From positions 1-53,630 of the forward strand of contig NZ_CP124037.1 in the NCBI RefSeq assembly GCF_030436345.1: a DNA stretch of 53,630 nucleotides, given 5' to 3'. The notes beneath the pieces were generated by a model, which saw nothing but the letters and a program-made list of their open reading frames with translations, made no database searches and had not been told where the DNA came from. This document shows, piece by piece, positions 33,080 through 41,686 of the stretch. The stretch is from [Borrelia] tanukii (GTDB lineage Bacteria; Spirochaetota; Spirochaetia; Borreliales; Borreliaceae). Made by a program: the position numbers and the translations under genes. Numbering within the stretch: position 1 is the first letter of the stretch; every line of letters begins with the position of its first letter.

Positions 33080-34447
33080 ATGTACGAAGAAAACAATAAT
33101 GAAGATAAATTTACAATTACCTTAGAAGGCGTGCTTGACAGAAATGCCACCAGAAGTAATTTAAAAAAAGAGCTTTCAAGTTTTAAAAAGGAAGATTTGT
33201 TTAATGTTAGTTTAAGTCCAAAAAGTAGTAAGGATTTTTTATCCTTAAGTCTTGAAAGACTTAAAAGTTTTGAGAAACTGAAAAATGACAATCTACAAAA
33301 GTCAGTAAATTTTAAATCTTTAAATACCACAAGCAACAGAAGTCCTTTTAAGGATGCTCTTAACCTAGATTTTAAGAAAAATAGTCCAAAGAGTGCTTTA
33401 AAGGATTTAGACTTTTCAAAAGACAAAAGCTATTTAGCCTTAAGGCATTTGGATGCTAGAAGTGACAATTTTAGCTCTTATTTAAAGCCAGAAATAGATA
33501 AATTAGATTTAAATTCTAGCAATCAATATTCATATTTTAAAACTGAAAATATTAAAAATGCTTTTAAGCAAAATTTTTTCAAAAATTCTAATAAAGATCA
33601 AACTAATGTACCCAAAGATTTAAGGTTAAATTCCAGTTCCCCCAAGACTGAGCATAGCTTTAGGGTCGATTTACAAGCATTAGGTTTGAAAAACGAAAAT
33701 AATCTTATTTGGGGGAATTTAATGTCTTTTAAAAATCTTTCAAAAGACTTAGAGCTAGTTGATTTTTTTAATATAAAAAATGGTTTTAAAGATTTTGAAT
33801 TGTCTTTAAAAGAGCTTCAAAATTTTAAAGACAAAAAGATTTCCCAACTAAGTCTTGAAAATCTTATTTGCAAAGATGTTCAAAAAGAGAGTGCAAATAA
33901 AATATTAAAAGGCCAGCGATCTTTTGAAACTGAGCTTGAGAGAAATGATTTTTTAAGAAAACTTTATATTCTTCAAAGTTCACAAAATTCGAATTTAAAT
34001 GATTTCTCTTTTATTGTTGAGCTTGCCCAGAGATTAAAAAACGAAGGCCAAGCAAAAAATGATTTTAAAGCTATTAGCCTAATAAATGATTTTCTAGGTG
34101 GCAAGAATAATTTAGAAGAAGTTTTAAGTTTTGACAAAACAATTTCTCTAAACACCCAGTTAAAAGGTGAGCCTGAGGTTTTAAATAGCAATAAAATAAT
34201 AAACAGCATTTCTGAGCCAAGATTAGACCCACTTTTAGAAAAAACTGTAGAACTTTTGGAATGGGCTAAAAGTTACGATTTTACCAGCAGCGTATTAGAT
34301 CCTTTAAGGAATACTTTTTCAAATCTTGGCAATTTGTTGGGGCAGGCATTTGAAAGTTTGCCTTTGGTTGAGTACATGACAAATGTACTAAGGGATGGTG
34401 GTGGATCAAGTTCAAGAGTAATTGATGATGATTCTAGAATGCCTTAG
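33080..34447 (+). CDS. Putative tape measure protein (DUF759)
   Basis: The 455-residue protein has a very polar S/K/N/L-rich N-terminal half with repeating F-K/L-S segments, then helices, and a final hydrophobic stretch (FSNLGNLLGQAFESLPLVEY) before a glycine/serine-rich end. Genes in this place set tail length; 455 residues would predict a tail of roughly 70 nm by the usual 0.15 nm per residue. The ATG lies 8 nt after the chaperone stop. Confidence 0.55.
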   Translation: MYEENNNEDKFTITLEGVLDRNATRSNLKKELSSFKKEDLFNVSLSPKSSKDFLSLSLERLKSFEKLKNDNLQKSVNFKSLNTTSNRSPFKDALNLDFKKNSPKSALKDLDFSKDKSYLALRHLDARSDNFSSYLKPEIDKLDLNSSNQYSYFKTENIKNAFKQNFFKNSNKDQTNVPKDLRLNSSSPKTEHSFRVDLQALGLKNENNLIWGNLMSFKNLSKDLELVDFFNIKNGFKDFELSLKELQNFKDKKISQLSLENLICKDVQKESANKILKGQRSFETELERNDFLRKLYILQSSQNSNLNDFSFIVELAQRLKNEGQAKNDFKAISLINDFLGGKNNLEEVLSFDKTISLNTQLKGEPEVLNSNKIINSISEPRLDPLLEKTVELLEWAKSYDFTSSVLDPLRNTFSNLGNLLGQAFESLPLVEYMTNVLRDGGGSSSRVIDDDSRMP

Positions 34448-34467
34448 TAAATTTAAAGAGGTTTAAA

Positions 34468-35031
34468 ATGATCACAAAGCAAGCTACAAGGTTAATAGAA
34501 GATGTTGTAAATCAAATTTCAAGTTTAGCAAGCATTTCTAATTTTGTTTTACTTTTCCCAAGGCTTGATTTTAAAGGGCTTGGGTACATTCCGCAACTGT
34601 TTTTTATTTTTGTAAAGAATGATCTGATAGAAGAAAATCTCTCAAGCATAAGTTCAGACCGTGCGGTGATTGATTTTGCAAATACAAAAAGTGAATATGT
34701 AAACTTTAACATTACAACAAGGCCCGAGATTGTAACAATTAATAAAGGGATTTTGTCATCTATTTATGATAAAACTTTGCTAAGGGCGCTAAAAGAGACC
34801 CCTTTTATGAACAGTGCCTTAGAATTTAATAGTAATTTTATAAAAATGCAATTTAGGCAGAGATTTAACTTAGGGGTTTATTACAGTATGTACAGTCCTT
34901 CGGTAGGATTTCACGAGGTGGTAAGTATTAATTCATTAAAGCTTAAAGATACAGTTTATTTAGAAGAGGTAGAAGTTAGTTTGCAAGTAAAAATTTGTAA
35001 AACGTTTAATATTTTAACCTATAAAGGTTAA
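34468..35031 (+). CDS. Putative tail/baseplate protein (DUF792)
   Basis: This 187-residue protein is strand-rich with LVNQ-type helix first, then NFVLLFPRLDFKGLGYIPQL, and near the end YLEEVEVSLQVKICKTF. Proteins in this place (after the tape measure) often carry the peptidoglycan-binding or tail-completion domain that links tube and hub. No LysM or lytic motif is visible. Confidence 0.45.
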   Translation: MITKQATRLIEDVVNQISSLASISNFVLLFPRLDFKGLGYIPQLFFIFVKNDLIEENLSSISSDRAVIDFANTKSEYVNFNITTRPEIVTINKGILSSIYDKTLLRALKETPFMNSALEFNSNFIKMQFRQRFNLGVYYSMYSPSVGFHEVVSINSLKLKDTVYLEEVEVSLQVKICKTFNILTYKG

Positions 35032-35071
35032 AATATTAAATAAATATAGCTTTAATATTGGGAGAATATTA

Positions 35072-35920
35072 ATGAGACAATTTAAGCTTATTTTAATATT
35101 TTTTTTGTTTATTGTTTTAACAACTCCTGCAAGTGTAGCAAGACCATTTGATTTTAGGAAATGGAATTTCAAAAAAGACATAGATTTGGCTTATGTATTA
35201 ATGCATGACATTGATAATGGGATTTTAACCAAATCTCAAGATAAAGCTGGCAGCATTAAAAGTCAAGAAATACTTGCCAGGCTTAATAAGTTGAATGCTT
35301 ATTCTAATGCTTTGCAGAAAATAATAAAAAACAGACTTACTAGGAGCAGGTTCCAAAAAGAGGTGGAATTCCCGCTGTTTAATATCTTGAGAAAATATAA
35401 ACATTTAACAAAAAATTACAGAAATAAAAATTTGATTGAAAATCCAGAATATACAAAACTTATTGTAGAAAGAAGCATTAAAAAAGTTATTTTTCTAGAA
35501 AACTATTTTCAAGCTAAGATTAAAAATGTAAAATCCCCCGAAAAGATTAAAAAAAGAATAGATCCTAATAAGAGTAGCTTAAAGTCTTCAAAGGGTAGAA
35601 CCAGAAGCCCTTCCAGGTCGAAGTTTTCAAACTTAAAAACTTCAAAAAGATCACAAGATTCAAAAGAATGTAACAAAAGACGAATCTTAAACAAATATAA
35701 TCTTAACCGGGCAGATGGCGAGCGTTCAGACGAATTAGAAAGTGAAGATCCGGGTAAAAAAAACAAAAATCTAGATAATTTAGACAGAGAAGATTTAGAA
35801 GAATCAAATGAGGAACTAGAAGAAAGTCCAGATGAGCTAGACAGCAGAGACGATTGGGTTAATGAAGAGACCCAAGGTGAAGATGAGTTTTTTGATCTTC
35901 AAGAAGACAGATTTAACTAA
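35072..35920 (+). CDS. bba52: BBA52 outer-membrane protein, inserted in the tail operon
   Basis: The 282-residue protein has a cleavable, non-lipid signal (MRQFKLILIFFLFIVLTTPASVA), a basic helical middle, a strongly basic region (about 165-205, SRSKFSNLKTSKRSQDSKE) and a strongly acidic tail (about 215-282, EDLEESNEELEESPDELD). Size and place match BBA52, reported as a tick-phase outer-membrane protein that helps transmission. It lies on the phage strand between two tail genes but is not a tail protein type I know, so it looks like a morphogenesis-operon insertion. Confidence 0.75.
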   Translation: MRQFKLILIFFLFIVLTTPASVARPFDFRKWNFKKDIDLAYVLMHDIDNGILTKSQDKAGSIKSQEILARLNKLNAYSNALQKIIKNRLTRSRFQKEVEFPLFNILRKYKHLTKNYRNKNLIENPEYTKLIVERSIKKVIFLENYFQAKIKNVKSPEKIKKRIDPNKSSLKSSKGRTRSPSRSKFSNLKTSKRSQDSKECNKRRILNKYNLNRADGERSDELESEDPGKKNKNLDNLDREDLEESNEELEESPDELDSRDDWVNEETQGEDEFFDLQEDRFN

Positions 35921-36044
35921 ATTTTCTTTAATTTAAATATTTTGTTTTGATTTGCCTTTAAAGCTTATCAAGCTAGAATAATTTTCACAGGCAATGTTGA
36001 TTTATTAGCTTGTTAATTTAAAAAAGGAGTTTTATTTAAAAAAG

Positions 36045-36983
36045 ATGTTAATTTTTCAATACGATTTTAAGATTGAATTTTACAATGCAGTTGATTCTAA
36101 GAACAGCATTGGCGGGAGACTTGCAGGCTTGAGGCCCAGAGTTGTTATTGTCACTCAAAATGGTGCTCCTGATTTGAATATTGTTGTTCAAAATACATAT
36201 TCTGAGGATAATTTAATAACCTGCAAGAAAGCCAAACTTCAAATTTTCAATGTACCTTTAAATTTTTCTGATTTTAAGACTGCAGACATTGTAAAAATTT
36301 ATTATAAGAAGTTTACTCATCAGCAAGATTATCAATTTATTATGGCTGGGTATTTAGGATCACCTGTTGAAAGAATTGGTGGGTCTGAAAATTTTAGCTT
36401 TGAGTGTGAATTGCACCTTTTGTCCAGAGCTACTTTTTTAGAGAGAAGGTTTGAGTATAAAAATTTCAAAGGTAGCACTGTTGCTGATGCAATAAAATAT
36501 GTGTTTAAGGACAAAGCAATTTTTTGCATGAATGAACTTGAAAAAGCAAGAGTGATTAGCAAGAGTTTGGCTTGCAACTCGCCAAAAGGATTAATAGAAC
36601 ACTTAAGGCGACAAGGATACGTTGATTCTGTTGTTGTTGACATTGGAAATTTAGGGCAAGACGTTGATTCAAAATTTATTTTTACGAATTTTGGACAAGT
36701 TGTTTCTGGCGAGTACAAAAGACTTGAAGATTATGGACTTTTGTTTGTACCCCAAAGAGATGCTTTAGGTTCTAACAATTCTAGTTTAAGCTTGTACCAA
36801 GCACAAGTGATGTTTACCCACAATATTAGGATTGCAGACAATCTAAGCTTTAAAGACAGGCACGGGAACAGTGTTAATTGTAAGGTTAAAAATACCAGTG
36901 CCAGATTAAGTAGCACTAGAGAGTGTGTTTTAAATCTTGAGCTTTACTCTAATGATGAAAAAGGAATGTATTATGAAAAATAA
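36045..36983 (+). CDS. Putative baseplate hub protein, gpD/gp27-like (DUF693)
   Basis: The 312-residue protein starts at ATG 36045 behind AAAGGAG. The pattern DYQFIMAGYLGSPVERIGG, FECELHLLSRATFLERRF and STVADAIKYVFKDKAIF, then a strand-rich C-terminal domain, matches the late-control gpD/gp27 hub family, where 'TVAD' helices are typical. The spike gene overlaps its end by 11 nt, again the usual hub-spike pairing. Confidence 0.65.
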   Translation: MLIFQYDFKIEFYNAVDSKNSIGGRLAGLRPRVVIVTQNGAPDLNIVVQNTYSEDNLITCKKAKLQIFNVPLNFSDFKTADIVKIYYKKFTHQQDYQFIMAGYLGSPVERIGGSENFSFECELHLLSRATFLERRFEYKNFKGSTVADAIKYVFKDKAIFCMNELEKARVISKSLACNSPKGLIEHLRRQGYVDSVVVDIGNLGQDVDSKFIFTNFGQVVSGEYKRLEDYGLLFVPQRDALGSNNSSLSLYQAQVMFTHNIRIADNLSFKDRHGNSVNCKVKNTSARLSSTRECVLNLELYSNDEKGMYYEK

Positions 36984-37542
36984 TGATTTTTGTGCGGGGG
37001 CGGGCAGCCTAAAGGGTTCTTCTGTTGGTGTGTTTAAGGAGTATCTTTTTGAGAATATTTTTATTTGCAGAATAGGTGTTATTAAAAGTTTTGATTGTGA
37101 AGCTCAAACGGGTGTTGTTACTATTAAGGAATACGAAGGGTTAGAGATTAGCACCAGGAATATATCTAATTTTAATCTTGATCTAGCAGAAGAAGATGAA
37201 GTAGTTTTGCTTCAAAGTAATTTTAATATTTTCCAAGAAAGTGACAATAATCATTTTGATAAAAATTATTTTTACATTCTAAGCGTTCTTAATCCCAAGA
37301 AAATTGGTATTAAGCTTAATGAGCTTAAAGTGAATTTGGAAGAGTTTAATACACAAAGCGAAAATATAAAATTTAAAGCTAAAAAATTGATTATTGATGT
37401 AGATAATATTGAAATTAAAGGTAATCTAAAGATTAATGGAACTAAATTCGAAAATCATATTCACAGCTCTGGTACCCTAACGTATGTTAATAGTAGTGGT
37501 TTGCCAACAACTACAACCGGCAAAACGGGCCCTATTGCTTGA
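36973..37542 (+). CDS. Baseplate spike protein, gpV/gp45-like (DUF777)
   Basis: From the ATG at 36973 (AAAAAGGAAT upstream) the product has 189 residues. An OB-fold-like domain (residues 28-85, FICRIGVIKSFDCEAQTGVV, EEDEVVLLQSNF) is followed by a beta-helix of short strands (111-157) and the tip ENHIHSSGTLTYV with the HxH motif at 162-164, ending TTTTGKTGPIA. HxH binds iron at the needle tip of P2 gpV-type spikes, and TG-x-TGP endings are common there. It pierces the target envelope. It is the last phage gene; the next one in phage order (gp25) is at 5072. Confidence 0.75.
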   Translation: MKNNDFCAGAGSLKGSSVGVFKEYLFENIFICRIGVIKSFDCEAQTGVVTIKEYEGLEISTRNISNFNLDLAEEDEVVLLQSNFNIFQESDNNHFDKNYFYILSVLNPKKIGIKLNELKVNLEEFNTQSENIKFKAKKLIIDVDNIEIKGNLKINGTKFENHIHSSGTLTYVNSSGLPTTTTGKTGPIA

Positions 37543-37605
37543 AGTAGCGTGCAAAGCAAAAATCAATAATTTACAACTTCAAGGTTAACCCCGCTAAGGT
37601 TAATA

Positions 37606-38868
37606 TTAATAGGTCTGTTGATGATTGTCTTCTACCAATAAGATTAAATTTCTTATTTGAGTTGCAAATTCTTTTGTTGCGGCAATTATTTTTCTGATGT
37701 TGTTGGTTGTTAATTTAGGTTGAACTTTTAGTTGTTCTTTTGTATTTTTGTATTCATTTTTTACTTCGGTAAATTTTTCAGCCAGAACTTTATACTTTTG
37801 GGCTACTGATTTGTTGTAAAGCTTTGGTTTTGGATGAAACTTAGATCCTAAGTCCCAGTTTATTTGACTGGAGTTTTCTTTTTCTTGCCAATTTTTAGCA
37901 GCATCTATTACTTGTTTAATGGTGCTTGTTCCCAGAGGATCTTTAATGTCTTCAAAAATAAGCTCGCTTTTTTCTAGATCTTCAAGCAATTTATTTTTTG
38001 TTTTTTCTTTATTCTTGGTATTAATATCATTGGTGTAATTGGTGATCAAGCTGTCTGTTGTGTTTGCGGAGTTTTCCTGATCCTTTGGTAAGTTTTCAGT
38101 CTCAAGCTCTTTAGATTTTTCTAAATTTTTTATTGCATTTAGTGCTTTATCTAGAGATTTTCTAACTTGTTCTGCGTATTCTTTTGTTATAAAGTTGCCA
38201 TCTTTGCTAAGGTATGTCTCTTGTTTTTGGAATTGATTTTGTGCATGGGTTTTTGCACTTTCGTTTAAGGTGTTATTTTCTTCTTTTTGATCAAAAATTT
38301 TTTCTTCATCATTGGTATTAATTTCTTTTTCTTTTTCTTTTTCTTCTTCAATTGGATTAAGTATTGTTTGCCCGTCGGGAGTTCTTAAAATTTTGAATTC
38401 TATTGTAGTTGGATGTAAATATTTTTGCATATTTGGGCCTAGTTCTTCTTCTGTGATTTCATCGGAAGCTCCGATTAACAATAATTTCTCTTGTATTTTT
38501 GCAATTTCTTCTTCTGATTTGGCCAAATTTGTTTCTTCTGGTGTTTCTGGCGGCATTAAGCTTTCGTTGTCAGATTCAGATTCAGATTCAGATTCGGATT
38601 TCAAGAGAAATTCTTGTTTTCCAGGTTCAATTTTTTCAATTTCTAAAATAGGGGGAGTATTTTGATTTACGTTTGATTCAAGTTCTTTTTTAAATTCCAA
38701 TTCAATTTGTAAGCTATTTTTAATAACTTCTGAAATATTTGTTAATTTATGTTCGTTTAAGGCTTTATTTTTGTCATTTGTGTTCATATTGGCATTGCAG
38801 CTAATAATCAGCAACAATGATGCAAGTACCAAGAATTTGTTTGAAATTTTTCTAAGCTTGCTTTTCAA
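37606..38868 (-). CDS. bba57: Lipoprotein BBA57
   Basis: This 420-residue lipoprotein starts at TTG 38868 (AAAGGAG 9 nt upstream) with a signal ending LLIISC. It has a low-complexity acidic region with an SESESESDNE repeat (about 93-105), a long coiled and charged middle, and a basic helical C terminus. It matches BBA57 of lp54, reported to help early mammalian infection. It converges on the spike gene with only 63 bp between them, so the phage operon ends sharply here. Confidence 0.8.
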   Translation of the reverse strand: MKSKLRKISNKFLVLASLLLIISCNANMNTNDKNKALNEHKLTNISEVIKNSLQIELEFKKELESNVNQNTPPILEIEKIEPGKQEFLLKSESESESESDNESLMPPETPEETNLAKSEEEIAKIQEKLLLIGASDEITEEELGPNMQKYLHPTTIEFKILRTPDGQTILNPIEEEKEKEKEINTNDEEKIFDQKEENNTLNESAKTHAQNQFQKQETYLSKDGNFITKEYAEQVRKSLDKALNAIKNLEKSKELETENLPKDQENSANTTDSLITNYTNDINTKNKEKTKNKLLEDLEKSELIFEDIKDPLGTSTIKQVIDAAKNWQEKENSSQINWDLGSKFHPKPKLYNKSVAQKYKVLAEKFTEVKNEYKNTKEQLKVQPKLTTNNIRKIIAATKEFATQIRNLILLVEDNHQQTY

Positions 38869-39336
38869 AGCCTTGCACTCCTTTTAAAACAAGAATATTG
38901 ACAAATATTATACCACATTTTTGGATTTTAATTTTAAATATAAAAAATCCCCTGTTAAGGGGACTTTTAAGGGGGTATCATAGATTTATGTTTTTTATTT
39001 TTTAAATTTTTATTCTTTCTATTTTGTAGAAATTAGAATTAATACTTTTTAGTGTTTTGCCTTTGGTTTATTTGTAATTTGGCGTCGAAGTAGTGGCGCT
39101 GTTTTAAATAATTTTTATAAAATTCTCAGCACCATTCTTCTCTTTTGTATTGATGCAAAGGATTTGCTTTTTACTAAGTGTACAGCATACTTTGAATTTT
39201 TCAGATTTATTAATAAAGGAGAACATCGGGCGTAATTCGATGTTCCTTTGAATATATTAATATATTTAAAATGTAAGCTTAAAATTTTAAATATTAATCT
39301 AATAAAATGTTTTCAAATAAGATGATTTAATTTACC
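38869..39336. other. Gap between BBA57 and BBA59 with hairpins
   Basis: The BBA57 promoter (TATAAT on the minus strand at 38907-38912) lies near the left edge. A short GC hairpin, TCCCCT (38948-38953) and AGGGGA (38958-38963), and a larger one, GAACATCG (39221-39228) and CGATGTTC (39238-39245), follow. The second lies beyond the BBA59 stop on the minus strand and may be its terminator. The BBA58 gene expected here from other lp54 plasmids is not seen. Confidence 0.45.
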
Positions 39337-39573
39337 CTACTCGATATCTTCTTCTTCTTCAGAATCGTCATCAGCATTTTCGTTAGTTGCTGGATTTGAG
39401 TGGGAATTTTCTTTTTCTTTTTTTTCTTTTTTTTCTTCTTTTTCTTCTTTTTCTTCTTGGTCCAGGTCTTTCACCATTTTATTAAGAATAGAATCTATTA
39501 AAACCCCACGACCAATTGCGTTGCAAGACATCATAAACACTAAAAAAGAAATAAATATTATTTTTTTAACCAT
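39337..39573 (-). CDS. bba59: Small lipoprotein BBA59
   Basis: The 78-residue lipoprotein has the signal MVKKIIFISFLVFMMSC. Its mature part is almost wholly charged: a run of EEK/EKK repeats (about 40-53) and a final acidic string (DDDSEEEEDIE). Small size and place next to P27 fit BBA59. The charged repeat gives long A/G tracts in the DNA that could slip during replication. Function unknown. Confidence 0.7.
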   Translation of the reverse strand: MVKKIIFISFLVFMMSCNAIGRGVLIDSILNKMVKDLDQEEKEEKEEKKEKKEKENSHSNPATNENADDDSEEEEDIE

Positions 39574-39671
39574 TTAATCATTCCTCTAACCTAAGCAATT
39601 TAAGTGTAATTATATATTATAAAATTATATTTATCAATTAAATCAATATAATTTTAAAGCTTAATATATTT

Positions 39672-40463
39672 CTAGATATATTCTTTTTGAATTACCGATT
39701 TTAGATTGTTTATATCTGTTGATATTTCTAAGATTTGAGTGAAATTTTTATTCAGTTTAAAGATTTGATTGTGAGGCAATAGGTCTAATTCTATGCTATT
39801 TTCGGTAATAGACACTTTGTTGTAATCTATTGAATGGTAATCTTTTTTGTTTTTTATTTGAAATCTGTAGATAGGATTCAGGTACTTTTCACCCACGCCA
39901 TTTTTAATTATATCTTTAATGCCCAGTAAGACGTGATTTTTGGGCTTGCCGATGTCGTTTGGGGGATTGAGCATAATATTAATAGTATTGTCATCATTTT
40001 GGGATTTAAGGTTTAAAACAAATAAGAGATCTTGATTTTGGAAAAAATTTTCAATGTTTTGAATTTCTTTAAACTTTTTGAAAGTTAAATTTTTGGGGTG
40101 TTTTGAGTCTAACAATTTTTGATTTATTAAGATGCTCAGAGATGCTACTTTTCCTTGTGTAGATAAGATTTTATCTTCTGCTTGTTGAAATTCATTTTCT
40201 CTGCTGATGCTAAAATCAATAGAAAATGTTTGAATTGGAAAAGCTTGTTTGTAGTAATTTTCAATGCTTGTTGGGCTTTTATTTGATTGTCTTATTTCTA
40301 CTTTTTGAATTGATACTACGGGAATTATTTTTGCTGCGGGTTTTTGTTCTTGAGTGGTTTTATCTGGTTTTCTTGGGTTTTTATTTTTTTGTGATTTAGT
40401 TGTAAACAGATCGCAGGATAAGATCAGAATTCCCAATAACATTAAAATTATCCTTTTAGCCAT
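39672..40463 (-). CDS. bba60: P27 surface lipoprotein (BBA60)
   Basis: The 263-residue lipoprotein has a signal ending LILSC and a disordered KSQKNKNPRKPDKTTQEQ tether. The folded part shows FSIDFSISRENEFQQAEDKI, KVASLSILINQKLL and strands toward the C terminus (ENSIELDLLPHNQIFKL). It matches P27 (BBA60). The neighbouring gene at 40818-41504 has the same motif order, so the two are paralogues. Ribosome site is a weak GGAACA. Confidence 0.75.
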   Translation of the reverse strand: MAKRIILMLLGILILSCDLFTTKSQKNKNPRKPDKTTQEQKPAAKIIPVVSIQKVEIRQSNKSPTSIENYYKQAFPIQTFSIDFSISRENEFQQAEDKILSTQGKVASLSILINQKLLDSKHPKNLTFKKFKEIQNIENFFQNQDLLFVLNLKSQNDDNTINIMLNPPNDIGKPKNHVLLGIKDIIKNGVGEKYLNPIYRFQIKNKKDYHSIDYNKVSITENSIELDLLPHNQIFKLNKNFTQILEISTDINNLKSVIQKEYI

Positions 40464-40817
40464 TTATTGTTCCTTATCCTTTATGTATTTATTATACATC
40501 ATTAATGATTATTAATAAGTTATTTTAAGTATTATTAGATTAAAATTTTTAAAAAATATCAGAAATTGATTTTTACAAAAAGAAGTCCTCTAATACAATA
40601 AAAGAACTTCTTTGGAGGTAGTTAAAAGTAGTATTAATTTTTATTGCTTTAACAAGTCACAATTTTGGCGTAACATTGCAGTTAGTTTAAGTATAGCGCA
40701 CATTTTAAAAAGATGAATTTTTGTTTAGTTTTACAAATTCATACAAAGAGGACTCTCGGCGGAGTGCCTCTTTGAAACGTGTGTGGGAAGTGTTTAATAA
40801 ATTATTTTTTATTTAAA
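40464..40817. other. Gap between BBA60 and BBA61 with two hairpins
   Basis: AAAGAAGT (40579-40586) pairs with ACTTCTTT (40606-40613). A GC-richer hairpin, CAAAGAGGACTC (40744-40755) and GAGTGCCTCTTTG (40762-40774, one bulge), lies directly after the BBA61 stop. Neither has a good T-run on the minus strand. No gene is visible; the segment between the hairpins could be transcribed as a structured RNA. Confidence 0.45.
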
Positions 40818-41504
40818 CTATTTTATGAATTCTTTTAATATTGAAGCATTAGTTAGTATTTTTAGTGTATTGTAAATGTTTTGATTTACTTTAATGTAAT
40901 ATTTCTTATTAGAATAAGGGGAGTAGATAAGTTTAATTTTGCTTAGGCTTTTTTGGAATTTGGTAAAGTTGAGATATTTCCAGCTGTAATTGGTTGATAC
41001 GTAAAATGAGCTTCCAAATTGCAAATCACCTGAGTTTTCTTTGCTTAGGATTGCTTTGTTTATGCTTAACAAGCTGTGGTAATGAAACAAAGGCATTAAA
41101 TTGATTTCTCTTTTTTGCTTGTCTTCGAAATTTAAACAACATCTTATGTAATGATTTTCAAAAAAATAAATAAAATCTTCATGATTTTTTAATTGAAGCA
41201 GGTTTTGTAAACCTTTTTTATTCATAGTATCTTTGTGGGCCAAGATGCTTATTGATTTTAGTTTACCTTTTGTGAGTGCAATTTTATCGTATTGGTCTAA
41301 ATATTGTGCTTCTGATTTTATTTCAATTGTTGCATTTAAATCTATATTGTAGGTTCTAATATAAAATTGCGTACAAAGAATAGGGTTTAGTGGCTTTGTA
41401 TGTTGGCTTTTATAAATTAGATTATTTTTAAAGGCATTAATATTATCTTTTGTAAGATTAGAATTGTTTAAATTATTTTTTAAAATACTCAAAGCTGCAC
41501 GCAT
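40818..41504 (-). CDS. bba61: BBA61, P27 paralogue without signal peptide
   Basis: The 228-residue protein shows the P27 order of motifs: YNIDLNATIEIKSEAQYLDQ with DKIALTKGKLKSISILAHKD, then FYFFENHYIRCCLNFED and LLSINKAILSKEN. It starts MRAALSILKNNL without a lipobox or hydrophobic signal, although GAGGAA precedes the ATG. So it is a cytoplasmic relative, or the signal-bearing 5' end was lost and this start is secondary. Function unknown. Confidence 0.6.
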   Translation of the reverse strand: MRAALSILKNNLNNSNLTKDNINAFKNNLIYKSQHTKPLNPILCTQFYIRTYNIDLNATIEIKSEAQYLDQYDKIALTKGKLKSISILAHKDTMNKKGLQNLLQLKNHEDFIYFFENHYIRCCLNFEDKQKREINLMPLFHYHSLLSINKAILSKENSGDLQFGSSFYVSTNYSWKYLNFTKFQKSLSKIKLIYSPYSNKKYYIKVNQNIYNTLKILTNASILKEFIK

Positions 41505-41686
41505 AAATATTTAATTATTCCTCAGTCCAAATTTACTTATATAGAATATCATTTTGTATATATTTTATCAATAGTTTCTAACTTATTTTATAATTTTTTT
41601 TATTTGAAATAAATAATCAATTAATATTGATTATTTTATAATTTTATTTTAATATAGTATAAATTTTAAATAAGGAGAATTAAATA

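Noticed and set aside
38569..38599. Tandem TCAGAT/TCGGAT repeats resembling a small satellite or CRISPR-like array
   Set aside because: They encode the SESESESDNE repeat of BBA57; units are 6 bp, in frame, and there are no spacers.
39400..39470. Pyrimidine-rich TTTTCTTC tract as a regulatory element
   Set aside because: It is the coding sequence of the EEK/EKK repeat of the BBA59 lipoprotein.
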